The notes below the pieces were generated by a model that saw only the letters and a list, made by a program, of their open reading frames with translations, made no database searches and was not told the DNA's origin. From Flavobacteriaceae bacterium (GTDB lineage: Bacteria; Bacteroidota; Bacteroidia; Flavobacteriales; Flavobacteriaceae): 64,000 nucleotides of DNA. The position numbers were made by a program, and so were the translations under genes. The stretch is taken from NCBI GenBank assembly GCA_024743095.1, contig JANSXF010000020.1, positions 1-64,000 on the forward strand, written 5' to 3'. Below, piece by piece: positions 52,385-60,431 of this stretch (position 1 is its first letter; every line of letters starts with the position of its first letter).

Positions 52385-53281
52385 TTATCCATTAAGGGCC
52401 ACCACTTCCTTGATTTTATCGCCCATCATGTTCTTCAACATGGTCTCGATACCATTTTTTAAGGTAAAAGTGGACGATGGACAACCGCTACATGCTCCTT
52501 GAAGGATCACGCTCACCGTGCCACTTTGCTCTTCATAGGATTGAAAAAGAATGTTTCCGCCATCCCCGGCAACGGCGGGTTTTACATATTCTTCCAAAAT
52601 GTCTATGATCTGTAGCGATGTGTCATCGTAATCAGTGCCCGATTTTTTTTGTTCTATGGTTTCCTTACCCTTTTGAATGGCTTCTGCGGTTACCACTTCC
52701 TTGCCATCGGCAAGGTAATCACGGATAAATTCGCGTAATTGCATATTGATTTCTTCCCAGTCGGCTACTTCGTATTTGGTGACGGACACGTAGTTTTCAT
52801 CCATAAAAACCTCTTTTACGAAGGGCAAATGGAAAAGTTCCTTGGCCAATGGAGAATCTTTGGCCTCGTCAATGTTCTTGAACTCATATGTTGAAGGAAC
52901 AATCTTTTTGTTGGAAACGAATTTCATCACCGCTGGGTTCGGTGTAACCTCAGCGTATACGGTAATCGGCTCTTTTTTTGTAACGGCCTCCTCGTTGACG
53001 ACCGGTTCGCCGGCGTTGAGGTACTCTACCAATTGTTGGGCCACTTCATCCTTCACATCGTCCCATTCCACAATATCAAAACGTTCCAATGCCACAAAGT
53101 TACTGGCAATGTAGACGGTCTTGATAAACGGAAGGTAAAAAAGTTGCTGAGCCAAAGGGGAGTTTTTGGCCTCATCAATATTTTTAAACTCGTAATTGCC
53201 CTTGACCAAAAAATGATTGGCCTCTAATTTTATTATCTTGGGGTTGTTGGTGGTAACAACCGTTATGTTGAACTCTTTCAT
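52385..53281 (-). CDS. Nfu-type Fe-S scaffold protein with two N-terminal Nfu domains
   Basis: 298 residues. The C-terminal NifU domain (about 220-298) carries the cluster ligands C264 and C267 in GACSGCPSS. Before it stand two copies of the Nfu N-terminal domain: about 5-85 and 108-190, each with YEFKNIDEAK, SPLA, LP(F)IKTVY or FVKEVF and the following acidic tract. Nfu proteins pass [4Fe-4S] clusters to targets; this organism needs many for the act operon and QueG. Start at ATG 53281, which begins the first domain; nine further residues precede it in frame without need. Confidence 0.9.
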   Translation of the reverse strand: MKEFNITVVTTNNPKIIKLEANHFLVKGNYEFKNIDEAKNSPLAQQLFYLPFIKTVYIASNFVALERFDIVEWDDVKDEVAQQLVEYLNAGEPVVNEEAVTKKEPITVYAEVTPNPAVMKFVSNKKIVPSTYEFKNIDEAKDSPLAKELFHLPFVKEVFMDENYVSVTKYEVADWEEINMQLREFIRDYLADGKEVVTAEAIQKGKETIEQKKSGTDYDDTSLQIIDILEEYVKPAVAGDGGNILFQSYEEQSGTVSVILQGACSGCPSSTFTLKNGIETMLKNMMGDKIKEVVALNG

Positions 53282-53296
53282 CTTGAATATTTGTTG

Positions 53297-53328
53297 CAAA
53301 AATACCAATAGTTGCGATGCGCAGCAAA
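53297..53328 (-). promoter_or_regulatory. Promoter of the nfu gene
   Basis: On the minus strand TTTG (53325-53328), 20 bases, then TATTTTTG (53297-53304); both match the Bacteroidota consensus. The predicted leader is about 10 bases. Confidence 0.7.
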
Positions 53329-53343
53329 ATATTATAATAATGT

Positions 53344-53355
53344 GATAAGCTTATC
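53344..53355. promoter_or_regulatory. 12-bp palindrome in the nfu / PorP-like divergent gap
   Basis: GATAAGCTTATC is a perfect palindrome between the two divergent genes, about 16 bases upstream of the nfu -33 element and 50 bases before the PorP-like start. Possible operator; no regulator is known for it. Confidence 0.3.
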
Positions 53356-53405
53356 GTTATTTAAGTGTTTTACAGCATTCGATAATCACTAGCCCCAACC
53401 GTCAG

Positions 53406-54401
53406 ATGAGACGAATCTTAACCTTAATGTTTATAGCCTTGTTTTTTGGCTCCTTTGCAAGAGCGCAAGAAGGTATTCCCGTGTATTTCGATTACTTGGC
53501 GGATAATTATTATTTAGTTTATCCATCCATGGCTGGTATCTCAGAGGGTACCAAAGTCCGTCTTACAGCAAGAAAACAGTGGTTCAGCGTGGATGAAGCA
53601 CCTAACCTTCAAACACTGAACATTAATTCCCGAGTGGGGGAACGCAGTGGAGTAGGGGGCATCCTCTTTAACGATTCCAACGGTTACCATTCGCAAACAG
53701 GATTCAAGGCCACGTATGCGCACCACTTGCAATTGGCGGGCGATTTTAGGACGCTCAACCAGCTATCTTTTGGACTGAGCGCCGGTGTGATACTGAGCAG
53801 TTTGGACGAAACCGAATTCAGGTCCGTAATTCCCGACCCGGTAGTAACAGGGGTCAAAAACACCACTAGTTATTTTAATGTTGATCTAGGGGCATCCTAT
53901 AATTTGTTCGAGTTTTACGCACATGTCGCTGTCTTGAATCTTTTGGGAAGTGGACGTGATCTGTATACTGCCGCCGAGTTTGATAACCTAAGGCGCTATT
54001 TGTTCTCCGTAGGCTATGTTTTTGGGAAAACTACCCGAATCGAGCCATCTATTTTGTTTCAAATGACGGATTTTACAAAAGAAAAGACGGTGGACTTGAA
54101 CGCGAAGGTATATCGAGATGTGAGTTTTGGAACCGTTTGGGCCGGATTGTCCTACCGTCGCAGTTTTGATGGGGCACAATTTCAATCCAACGGAAATTTT
54201 GGGGAGCAACGTCTTCAACTGTTTACGCCTATTATCGGGGTCAATGTGAACCGATTTATGTTTTCTTACAACTACTCCTATCAGGCGGGGGATATCCGCT
54301 TTGATAATGGAGGGTTTCACCAAATTACGCTAGGATACGACTTCGGGCAAAGTGACCAAGGCAAGCGTTACGACTGCTATTGTCCTGCGGCCAATAACTA
54401 A
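53406..54401 (+). CDS. PorP/SprF family T9SS-associated outer membrane protein
   Basis: 331 residues with signal peptide (ends in ARAQ) and a barrel of about fourteen strands, PorP/SprF family (DNYYLVYPSMAGI, KQWFSVDEAPNLQTLN, GVGGILFNDSNGYHSQTG, FHQITLGYDFG). Members help anchor or present T9SS cargo and gliding adhesins; each is often paired with one large cargo gene. Here no cargo stands beside it, unlike the copy at 63265. The C-terminus bears an odd short tail with two cysteines (DCYCPAANN). Confidence 0.85.
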   Translation: MRRILTLMFIALFFGSFARAQEGIPVYFDYLADNYYLVYPSMAGISEGTKVRLTARKQWFSVDEAPNLQTLNINSRVGERSGVGGILFNDSNGYHSQTGFKATYAHHLQLAGDFRTLNQLSFGLSAGVILSSLDETEFRSVIPDPVVTGVKNTTSYFNVDLGASYNLFEFYAHVAVLNLLGSGRDLYTAAEFDNLRRYLFSVGYVFGKTTRIEPSILFQMTDFTKEKTVDLNAKVYRDVSFGTVWAGLSYRRSFDGAQFQSNGNFGEQRLQLFTPIIGVNVNRFMFSYNYSYQAGDIRFDNGGFHQITLGYDFGQSDQGKRYDCYCPAANN

Positions 54402-54432
54402 AATGGCCCATCTTTTTATGATGGACCATTTC
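54400..54432. terminator. Bidirectional hairpin between converging genes
   Basis: AAATGGCCCATC and GATGGACCATTT form a 12-bp stem with one mismatch and a 7-nt loop between the stops of the PorP-like and VWA genes. The flanking A/T runs are short, so termination strength is unclear. Confidence 0.5.
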
Positions 54433-54452
54433 AATCTTAAAAAGCGTCAATG

Positions 54453-55628
54453 TTATTTTTTATCCCAAGTATAGTTTTTCTTTGATGCCTGGGCCTTTAT
54501 AGCGGATAACATGGCATTTTCCAATTCCCCGGTTTCCTCTTTTTGATTTTCGGCAATGTAAACCTCTCGTTTGGCATTGAGTTCTTGTATTTGTTTTTGG
54601 ATCTCTTCCCGTTCCGCTTTCTTTTGTTTTACATAAGCTTTGATCTCACTTTCGGATTTCCCTCGGAGTTCTTCGGGCAGATCTTTTTGTGGCAACTCTG
54701 CAATCAAGGATTCATCATCTTCAGCGGCATCAACAAGGTCCCAAGTCGAATTTTTGTACAATCTGGAACTTTTGCTCACAGCTCTTTTCACAGCTACCAC
54801 TTCTTCCAGTTCTGCAGCATTGGCATCTTGAGCATCTTGCAGCTCCTTTTTTTGTCTGCCAATGGAACCATAGGAAACATAGGTCCCGTTCAATTTAGAA
54901 TTCAATTTGATGATAATATCGTCATAAGGCGTGTTAATGTGGACCACCTGTCTGTTGTGGTCAATGGCCATATATTCGCCGCCGGTAAGTGTGGCGCCGC
55001 TCTTCCACATGGTGGAAATACCTTGCTCGTAATTGCCACAAAAAATGGTGTTTACAATAACACCCTTCTCCTTTGCATTGGTGGTGGCGTCCGTGTAATC
55101 CAGTTTTCCTTGGGTGAAGGGCTCATTACCGGCAATAAATATCATTTTAAGGTCATCGGCATTTTTGCCCCAATCCAATTGTTTCAAAGAAGTATGTATA
55201 ACCTGTCCGCAATATTCTTCACCTCCATTTGTGGTCAGTGAGAACAATTTCTCTGATATCTCGTCCAAGTCATTACTGAAACCCAACACCTGTCTTATGT
55301 ACCCTTCACGTGAAGAAAGATTGTCATTTCCATATTCATAAAGTGCAATTTGAAGTGATGGTCTCTTGCCAGTGCCACATTTGGCATGGGTAAACTCATT
55401 GACAATATCCCACAATTGTGCCTTGGCCTGATTGATGAGCCCATCCATACTGTTGCTTGTATCCAAAAGCAGCGCAATTTTAACGTATTGCTCCGAAGGC
55501 TTTTCGGTTGTGGACTGAGTCACTAAAGTTGTTTTCTCTTTCGTGCGCGCGTTAAGGTTGCAACCGTAACTTGTACCCGTCATAAATAACAGAAAAGCTG
55601 AACCTAAAAAGTAATTCATATGTTTCAT
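54453..55628 (-). CDS. VWA domain lipoprotein
   Basis: 391 residues. Signal peptide with a lipobox-like end (SYGC, Cys23), a von Willebrand factor A domain (about 48-230) with the metal site D56-T-S-N-S60, and a C-terminal charged, probably coiled-coil part (about 290-360, rich in Glu, Lys and Gln). The family occurs in Bacteroidota without settled function; VWA domains usually mediate protein binding with Mg2+. I start at ATG 55628; the longer frame has no signal peptide. Its promoter is preceded by a direct repeat that may be the target of the LytTR regulator encoded next door. Confidence 0.8.
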   Translation of the reverse strand: MKHMNYFLGSAFLLFMTGTSYGCNLNARTKEKTTLVTQSTTEKPSEQYVKIALLLDTSNSMDGLINQAKAQLWDIVNEFTHAKCGTGKRPSLQIALYEYGNDNLSSREGYIRQVLGFSNDLDEISEKLFSLTTNGGEEYCGQVIHTSLKQLDWGKNADDLKMIFIAGNEPFTQGKLDYTDATTNAKEKGVIVNTIFCGNYEQGISTMWKSGATLTGGEYMAIDHNRQVVHINTPYDDIIIKLNSKLNGTYVSYGSIGRQKKELQDAQDANAAELEEVVAVKRAVSKSSRLYKNSTWDLVDAAEDDESLIAELPQKDLPEELRGKSESEIKAYVKQKKAEREEIQKQIQELNAKREVYIAENQKEETGELENAMLSAIKAQASKKNYTWDKK

Positions 55629-55653
55629 GATGCAATGATTTTTAAAGTTGGGG

Positions 55654-55684
55654 TAAATGTATCGGCAACTTTGTTCAATTAAAA
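55654..55684 (-). promoter_or_regulatory. Candidate promoter of the VWA gene
   Basis: On the minus strand TTTT (55681-55684), 19 bases, then TACATTTA (55654-55661); one mismatch in each element. A 10-bp direct repeat begins 5 bases upstream of the -33 element. Confidence 0.45.
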
Positions 55685-55688
55685 TCTG

Positions 55689-55719
55689 AAATGAGTGACA
55701 TGGCATTTCAAATGAGTGA
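55689..55719. promoter_or_regulatory. Direct repeat, putative LytTR-binding site
   Basis: AAATGAGTGA occurs twice (55689-55698 and 55710-55719), start to start 21 bp, exactly the two-turn direct-repeat geometry used by LytTR regulators such as AgrA. It is placed just upstream of the VWA promoter and about 70-100 bases before the kinase -33 element. The neighbouring operon encodes a LytTR regulator. Confidence 0.5.
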
Positions 55720-55787
55720 ATGCAACCGACAACTTCGCAACGAGGTAAAATAGAGGTGTTTTTTACTTTATTTCCGGTTACATCCAT

Positions 55788-55818
55788 TTTTTAAAATGCT
55801 TGGGAAGCAGTATGTTTA
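55788..55818 (+). promoter_or_regulatory. Candidate promoter of the kinase-regulator operon, nearly leaderless
   Basis: TTTT (55788-55791), 19 bases, then TATGTTTA (55811-55818), one mismatch in each element. The kinase ATG starts 8 bases after the -7 element. Confidence 0.45.
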
Positions 55819-55826
55819 CCTAACAT

Positions 55827-58040
55827 ATGCCTCGCAATATTTACATATTACTATTGATTCTTTTCACCTCGTTGGGCTCTCTGGCCCAAGTGGGAAATGC
55901 ACAGGGTCAACTTCAAATCAAAGGTTCTGTAAAGGGAAAGGAAAATTATGCCCCCATTTCAGGGGTCCGGGTATCTACGGACAAAGGGGCCTTTACCACC
56001 ACAAATGCCTTGGGCGAGTTTGTTATCAGGGCTTCGGTAGGAGATATGTTGATGGTTGAAGGACCCGAACTTGAAACCGTGCGATACCGTATCAAATCGG
56101 GTGAGGATGTGGATGTGTTGGTGGAAGGTTATTATGGAGGGGTTTCGAAAAAACAAAAACGGGAAGCAGTTAGTTCAAGGAATTCCCTTGCGGACCATCA
56201 ACGGTTTTTGGATTCGGCCAATGTCTATAAGAAAACCAATTTGGAAAAGAGCATCGATTTTATCGCACGTTCCATGGAACCCTTGGGAAGTTCGGGGAAT
56301 AAAAATGAATTTTCTGCCTCGTTGCGAACTTTGGGGGAAATATATATGTTCCATGAACAGTACGATTTGGCCATCACCAATTTTAAGGATGCCTTGGCCG
56401 CCCAAGAATCCAACAGGACCAAAATACTGCTGGGTAAAGCTTATGTACTGAACAAAAACCACGAAAGCGCCATCTCTATTTTGGAACCTCTTATAATGGT
56501 AAGGAACATGGTGCCCTATCAGCGTATTGAACTTTTTGAAGCATTGGGAGATGCCAACAAAGAGCTGAACAAATTGAAAGGGGCCCAAGGGTACTATCGG
56601 CAGGGGCTGCTCATTGCAGAAAAGAATCAAATCTCTCCAAAGGAAATTGATCTCAATTCAAAAATTGCAGATGTATTTGCAAGCGAGAATAGGGTAATAG
56701 AAGCCGAAGGGTTTTATCAAAATTCCTTGAACTTGTCAAAAGAAGTGGCGCCTGAACGCTTGATTCAAGAAAGTGAAAAAGTAGCGGATTTCTACAATCA
56801 GAAAAGCCGTTACGATGATGAAATCCAATTGAGAAAAAGAAATTTGGATGAATTAAAGCAAATATCAAAGTCCAGTGTGGCTTCGGCAGAACGAGGAATC
56901 AATACGCGGGATACCATAACCTCTCAACGCATCAACTATAAGATCGCAAACGCTTATATCGCACAGGATAAATTGGACGAGGCGATTCCCTACCTCGAAA
57001 AAAGTATTGTGGAAGCGGACAAGGATGATGATCTAGTAGTGCAAAAGGATGCCACACGAAGATTATCCGAATTATATCGTAATAAAGGGGATTATACCAG
57101 GGCATTGGAATCCTATCAAGATTATGTGGCCGTGGTGGACAGTCTGTATGTGCGAAAGGAACAGGAAATTTCGAGGGCGGCACGTTTTAACCGCGAGATC
57201 GCGAACACCCAAAACCGAATTTCCAGCTTGGAACAGGAACGTGAGCTCAGTCAAAGCAAGTATAGTCTGGCGGTAACGGAGCAACAATTGTACGAGGAGA
57301 CCAGCAAGCGACAAAAATGGATCATCTACTCCCTGATATTTGGAATTGCCCTGATGGCACTTACCGCATTCTTGTACTATCGGAGCAACAAACAGCAAAA
57401 ATTGGCCAACAATCTTTTGGCATTGAAATCGCTCCGGACCCAAATGAACCCACATTTTATTTTTAATGCGCTCAATTCGGTGAACAACTATATAGCCAAG
57501 AGCGATGAGCGAAGCGCCAACCGCTTTTTAAGTGAGTTCTCCGTATTGATGCGTAGCGTGCTCGAAAATTCCGAAGAAGATTTTATTCCATTGGCCAAGG
57601 AATTGGAGCTTTTGGAATTGTACATAAAATTGGAACATTCGCGGTTTTCCGACAAGTTTGATTACGGAATCGACGTGGACAAAAAAATAGATGTCGATGC
57701 CTTTCAGATCCCCCCCATGTTGCTTCAGCCCTATATTGAAAATGCCATTTGGCACGGGCTGCGCTACAAAGAAGAAAAAGGATTTCTTAAGGTCAAAGTA
57801 CGCCAAATCACTGATGATATGCTCGAAATCCGTATCGAGGACAACGGCATCGGTAGAAAAAGGTCCGCTGAATTGAAGACCACCAATCAAAAGAAACAGA
57901 AATCCAAGGGCATGGGCAACATAAAAAAACGCATCCAGATTTTGAACGATATGTATAAAAACAGGGTAGATGTATCAATTGCTGACTTGAACAGTGACCA
58001 AACGGGTACAAGGGTATCATTAAAACTTAAGAAACAATGA
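55827..58040 (+). CDS. LytS-type sensor histidine kinase with TPR sensor
   Basis: 737 residues. Signal peptide (ends in SLAQ), a CarboxypepD-regulatory-like beta domain (about 30-95), tetratricopeptide repeats (about 150-450), a coiled coil, one membrane helix (498-518), then the His_kinase domain with His543 in QMNPHFIFNALNSVNNYI and the ATP-binding domain with Asn639 in PYIENAIWHG and the G-box ENDG-like EDNGIGRKR. The sensor part faces the periplasm, the kinase part the cytoplasm. It overlaps the response regulator gene by 4 bases. The signal is unknown; TPRs suggest a protein or peptide partner. Confidence 0.9.
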   Translation: MPRNIYILLLILFTSLGSLAQVGNAQGQLQIKGSVKGKENYAPISGVRVSTDKGAFTTTNALGEFVIRASVGDMLMVEGPELETVRYRIKSGEDVDVLVEGYYGGVSKKQKREAVSSRNSLADHQRFLDSANVYKKTNLEKSIDFIARSMEPLGSSGNKNEFSASLRTLGEIYMFHEQYDLAITNFKDALAAQESNRTKILLGKAYVLNKNHESAISILEPLIMVRNMVPYQRIELFEALGDANKELNKLKGAQGYYRQGLLIAEKNQISPKEIDLNSKIADVFASENRVIEAEGFYQNSLNLSKEVAPERLIQESEKVADFYNQKSRYDDEIQLRKRNLDELKQISKSSVASAERGINTRDTITSQRINYKIANAYIAQDKLDEAIPYLEKSIVEADKDDDLVVQKDATRRLSELYRNKGDYTRALESYQDYVAVVDSLYVRKEQEISRAARFNREIANTQNRISSLEQERELSQSKYSLAVTEQQLYEETSKRQKWIIYSLIFGIALMALTAFLYYRSNKQQKLANNLLALKSLRTQMNPHFIFNALNSVNNYIAKSDERSANRFLSEFSVLMRSVLENSEEDFIPLAKELELLELYIKLEHSRFSDKFDYGIDVDKKIDVDAFQIPPMLLQPYIENAIWHGLRYKEEKGFLKVKVRQITDDMLEIRIEDNGIGRKRSAELKTTNQKKQKSKGMGNIKKRIQILNDMYKNRVDVSIADLNSDQTGTRVSLKLKKQ

Positions 58041-58771
58041 TGGAACTTAAGGCGGTCATTGTGGAGGATGAAGCCAACAGTCGTGAAATTCTTCGTAACT
58101 ATTTGGCCAAGTATTGCGATAAAGTCACGCTGTTAGGCGAGGGAGCTACCATTGAAGAGGGGCTGCAACAAATCAAAAGACACAGTCCCGATTTGGTGTT
58201 TTTGGATGTGGAAATGCCCTTTGGAAATGCTTTTGACCTGTTGGACCAAATCCCCGACCGTACTTTTGAGACCATTTTTGTGACGGCCTATAACCAATAT
58301 GCCATGGATGCACTCAATCATCATGCGGCCTATTATTTGATGAAGCCCATCAATATTGATGAGTTGATAAAAGCGGTGGACTATGTGCGCGCCATCAAGG
58401 AAAAAGAAAATGCATTGGAGGGACAGGTGCTGCAAGCTCGGCCCGTGAAGGCTGAAGGAAAAATAACACTGCCCCAACAAGATGGGTTCCAAGTACTGGA
58501 TGTTGCCGATATCTATTTCTGTAAAGCGGACGATAACTATACCGAAATATATCTGGAAAAAAAGAAAATAGTGGTAAGCAAAACCCTCAAATATTTTGAG
58601 GAGGCCTTGCAATCGTATTCTTTTGCCCGGATTCATAAATCGTATTTGGTCAATGTTGCCGAGGTGGCAAAGTACAAAAAAGGCAAAGGTGGCAGCGTGG
58701 TACTGTCCAATGGGAAGGAACTTTCCGTTTCGGCATCCAAAAAAGCAGATCTATTATCGTATTTTCAATAA
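58037..58771 (+). CDS. LytTR family response regulator
   Basis: 244 residues: receiver domain 1-120 with phospho-acceptor D57 in LVFLDVEMP, acidic pair E10-D11 and the KPI lysine in YLMKPINIDEL; LytTR DNA-binding domain about 145-243 (YFCKADDNYTEIYL, SFARIHKSYLVNVAEV, LSNGKELSVSASKK). Cognate partner of the kinase (ATGA overlap). LytTR proteins bind direct repeats about 21 bp apart, and such a repeat lies at 55689-55719. Confidence 0.93.
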   Translation: MMELKAVIVEDEANSREILRNYLAKYCDKVTLLGEGATIEEGLQQIKRHSPDLVFLDVEMPFGNAFDLLDQIPDRTFETIFVTAYNQYAMDALNHHAAYYLMKPINIDELIKAVDYVRAIKEKENALEGQVLQARPVKAEGKITLPQQDGFQVLDVADIYFCKADDNYTEIYLEKKKIVVSKTLKYFEEALQSYSFARIHKSYLVNVAEVAKYKKGKGGSVVLSNGKELSVSASKKADLLSYFQ

Positions 58772-58825
58772 ATTATTACATCGGCCCAAGTCGAGGACGG
58801 TGAAACAAAATCAAAATATATCAGC

Positions 58826-59356
58826 ATGATCATAAAACCAGTAAGGGGTAAATCCCCGGAAATTGGAAAGGATTGTTTTATTGCAGAAAATGCAACCATT
58901 GTGGGCGAGGTGAGCATGGGCGATCAATGTAGCGTTTGGTTCAACGCAGTTATCCGTGGCGATGTCCATTTTATAAAAATGGGAGATAAGGTGAATGTGC
59001 AGGACGGCGCGGTTATCCACTGCACTTACGAAAAATCCCCGACCACTATCGGGAACAACGTCTCCATAGGCCATAATGCCATAGTGCACGGCTGCACCAT
59101 CAAGGACAATGTATTGGTAGGAATGGGAAGTATCATCATGGATGATTGTGTGGTGGAGAGCAATTCCATAATTGCCGCAGGGGCCGTGGTTACCAAGGGA
59201 ACCCAGGTGGAAGCCGGAAGCATTTATGCCGGAATGCCCGCCAAGAAGATAAAGGACATCAGTCCGGAACTTTCCAAAGGCGAGATAGACCGTATTGCCA
59301 ACAATTACGTGAAATACTCCAGCTGGTTCAAAGAAGGGGAACAGTCGGACAAATGA
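58826..59356 (+). CDS. Gamma carbonic anhydrase family protein
   Basis: 176 residues of left-handed beta-helix with hexapeptide repeats. The zinc histidines are present in GDVHFIKMG and IGHNAIVHGC, and the gamma-class segment WFNAVIRGDVHFI is intact, so CO2 hydration is possible; many close relatives (YrdA/PaaY-like) are of uncertain activity. It stands between the regulator gene and fabD with no clear operon partner. Confidence 0.88.
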   Translation: MIIKPVRGKSPEIGKDCFIAENATIVGEVSMGDQCSVWFNAVIRGDVHFIKMGDKVNVQDGAVIHCTYEKSPTTIGNNVSIGHNAIVHGCTIKDNVLVGMGSIIMDDCVVESNSIIAAGAVVTKGTQVEAGSIYAGMPAKKIKDISPELSKGEIDRIANNYVKYSSWFKEGEQSDK

Positions 59357-59372
59357 TAAGTCGAATATTCCC

Positions 59373-59380
59373 TATTTTTG
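59373..59380 (+). promoter_or_regulatory. Possible fabD promoter -7 element
   Basis: TATTTTTG is a perfect TAnnTTTG match 24 bases before the fabD ATG, but no -33 element stands at the right distance. Confidence 0.35.
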
Positions 59381-59404
59381 CTTAATTCAAAAAAATCGAC
59401 AACT

Positions 59405-60289
59405 ATGAACGCATATATTTTTCCCGGACAAGGAGCACAATTCGTAGGTATGGGCTTGGACCTGTACGAAAATCACTCCGAGGCACAGGAGCTGTTTGAA
59501 AAAGCTAACGAAATCCTTGGTTTTTCCATTACCGACATTATGTTCGAAGGCACCGCGGAAGACCTAAAACAGACCAAGGTGACCCAACCGGCCATTTTTT
59601 TACATTCCGTAATCTTGAGCAAGGTGTTGGGCGATAGTTTTAAGCCGGATATGGTGGCAGGACATTCCTTGGGAGAGTTCTCCGCTTTGGTGGCCAATGG
59701 CACATTGAATTTTGAGGATGGTCTGAAATTGGTCTCACAACGAGCGCTTGCCATGCAAAAAGCATGCGAGATCCAACCCAGTACCATGGCCGCTGTTTTG
59801 GGACTGGAAGATGAGGTAGTGGAGAAAATTTGCGCCGAAGTGGAAGGCGTTGTGGTGCCCGCAAACTATAATTGTCCCGGACAATTGGTAATTTCCGGTG
59901 AGGTGGATGCCGTTAACGTAGCCTGTGAAAAAATGAAAGAGGCCGGAGCACGAAGAGCTTTGTTATTGCCCGTTGGTGGCGCTTTCCATTCCCCTTTAAT
60001 GGAGCCTGCAAGGGAAGAATTGGCCGCAGCCATCGAAGCTACCGAATTTAAGGCGCCGAGCTGCCCCATTTATCAAAATGTGACCACAACGGCAGTGTCC
60101 GACCCAAATGAAATACAAAAGAATCTAATACTCCAATTGACCGCTCCAGTAAAGTGGACGCAAAGTGTTCGGCAAATGGTAAAAGGAGGGGCTACATCCT
60201 TCGTGGAAGTAGGTCCCGGAAAGGTGTTGCAAGGGTTGGTGAAAAAAATCCACGGCGAGGCCGAAACCAGTTCAGCATCGGTTTCATAG
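59405..60289 (+). CDS. fabD: Malonyl-CoA:ACP transacylase FabD
   Basis: Loads malonyl groups on acyl carrier protein for fatty acid synthesis; 294 residues. The nucleophile is S88 in GHSLGEFSA, the oxyanion segment is FPGQGAQFVGMG, and the catalytic histidine is in GGAFHSPLM. Start at ATG 59405 (MNAYIFPGQG). It is a single gene here, closed by its own terminator. Confidence 0.95.
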   Translation: MNAYIFPGQGAQFVGMGLDLYENHSEAQELFEKANEILGFSITDIMFEGTAEDLKQTKVTQPAIFLHSVILSKVLGDSFKPDMVAGHSLGEFSALVANGTLNFEDGLKLVSQRALAMQKACEIQPSTMAAVLGLEDEVVEKICAEVEGVVVPANYNCPGQLVISGEVDAVNVACEKMKEAGARRALLLPVGGAFHSPLMEPAREELAAAIEATEFKAPSCPIYQNVTTTAVSDPNEIQKNLILQLTAPVKWTQSVRQMVKGGATSFVEVGPGKVLQGLVKKIHGEAETSSASVS

Positions 60290-60333
60290 TCAGGGAAAAC
60301 ACTTTATCCGAATAAATTGAGATTTAAACTAAT

Positions 60334-60359
60334 AGGCAAGGATGTTCCTTGCCTTTTTT
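60334..60359 (+). terminator. Rho-independent terminator of fabD
   Basis: GGCAAGGA and TCCTTGCC form a perfect 8-bp stem around TGT, followed by six T. The ATG at 60342 lies inside this hairpin and is therefore not a credible start for the next gene. Confidence 0.9.
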
Positions 60360-60431
60360 GTAATATTGGTTCACCCAACTTACCAACTACACGCAGGCAA
60401 AAAGAACGTAACTGAAACGCACGCAATAATA

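Noticed and set aside
60342..60431. ATG at 60342 as the start of the T9SS surface protein
   Set aside because: It falls inside the fabD terminator hairpin and adds residues before the signal peptide that have no typical sequence.
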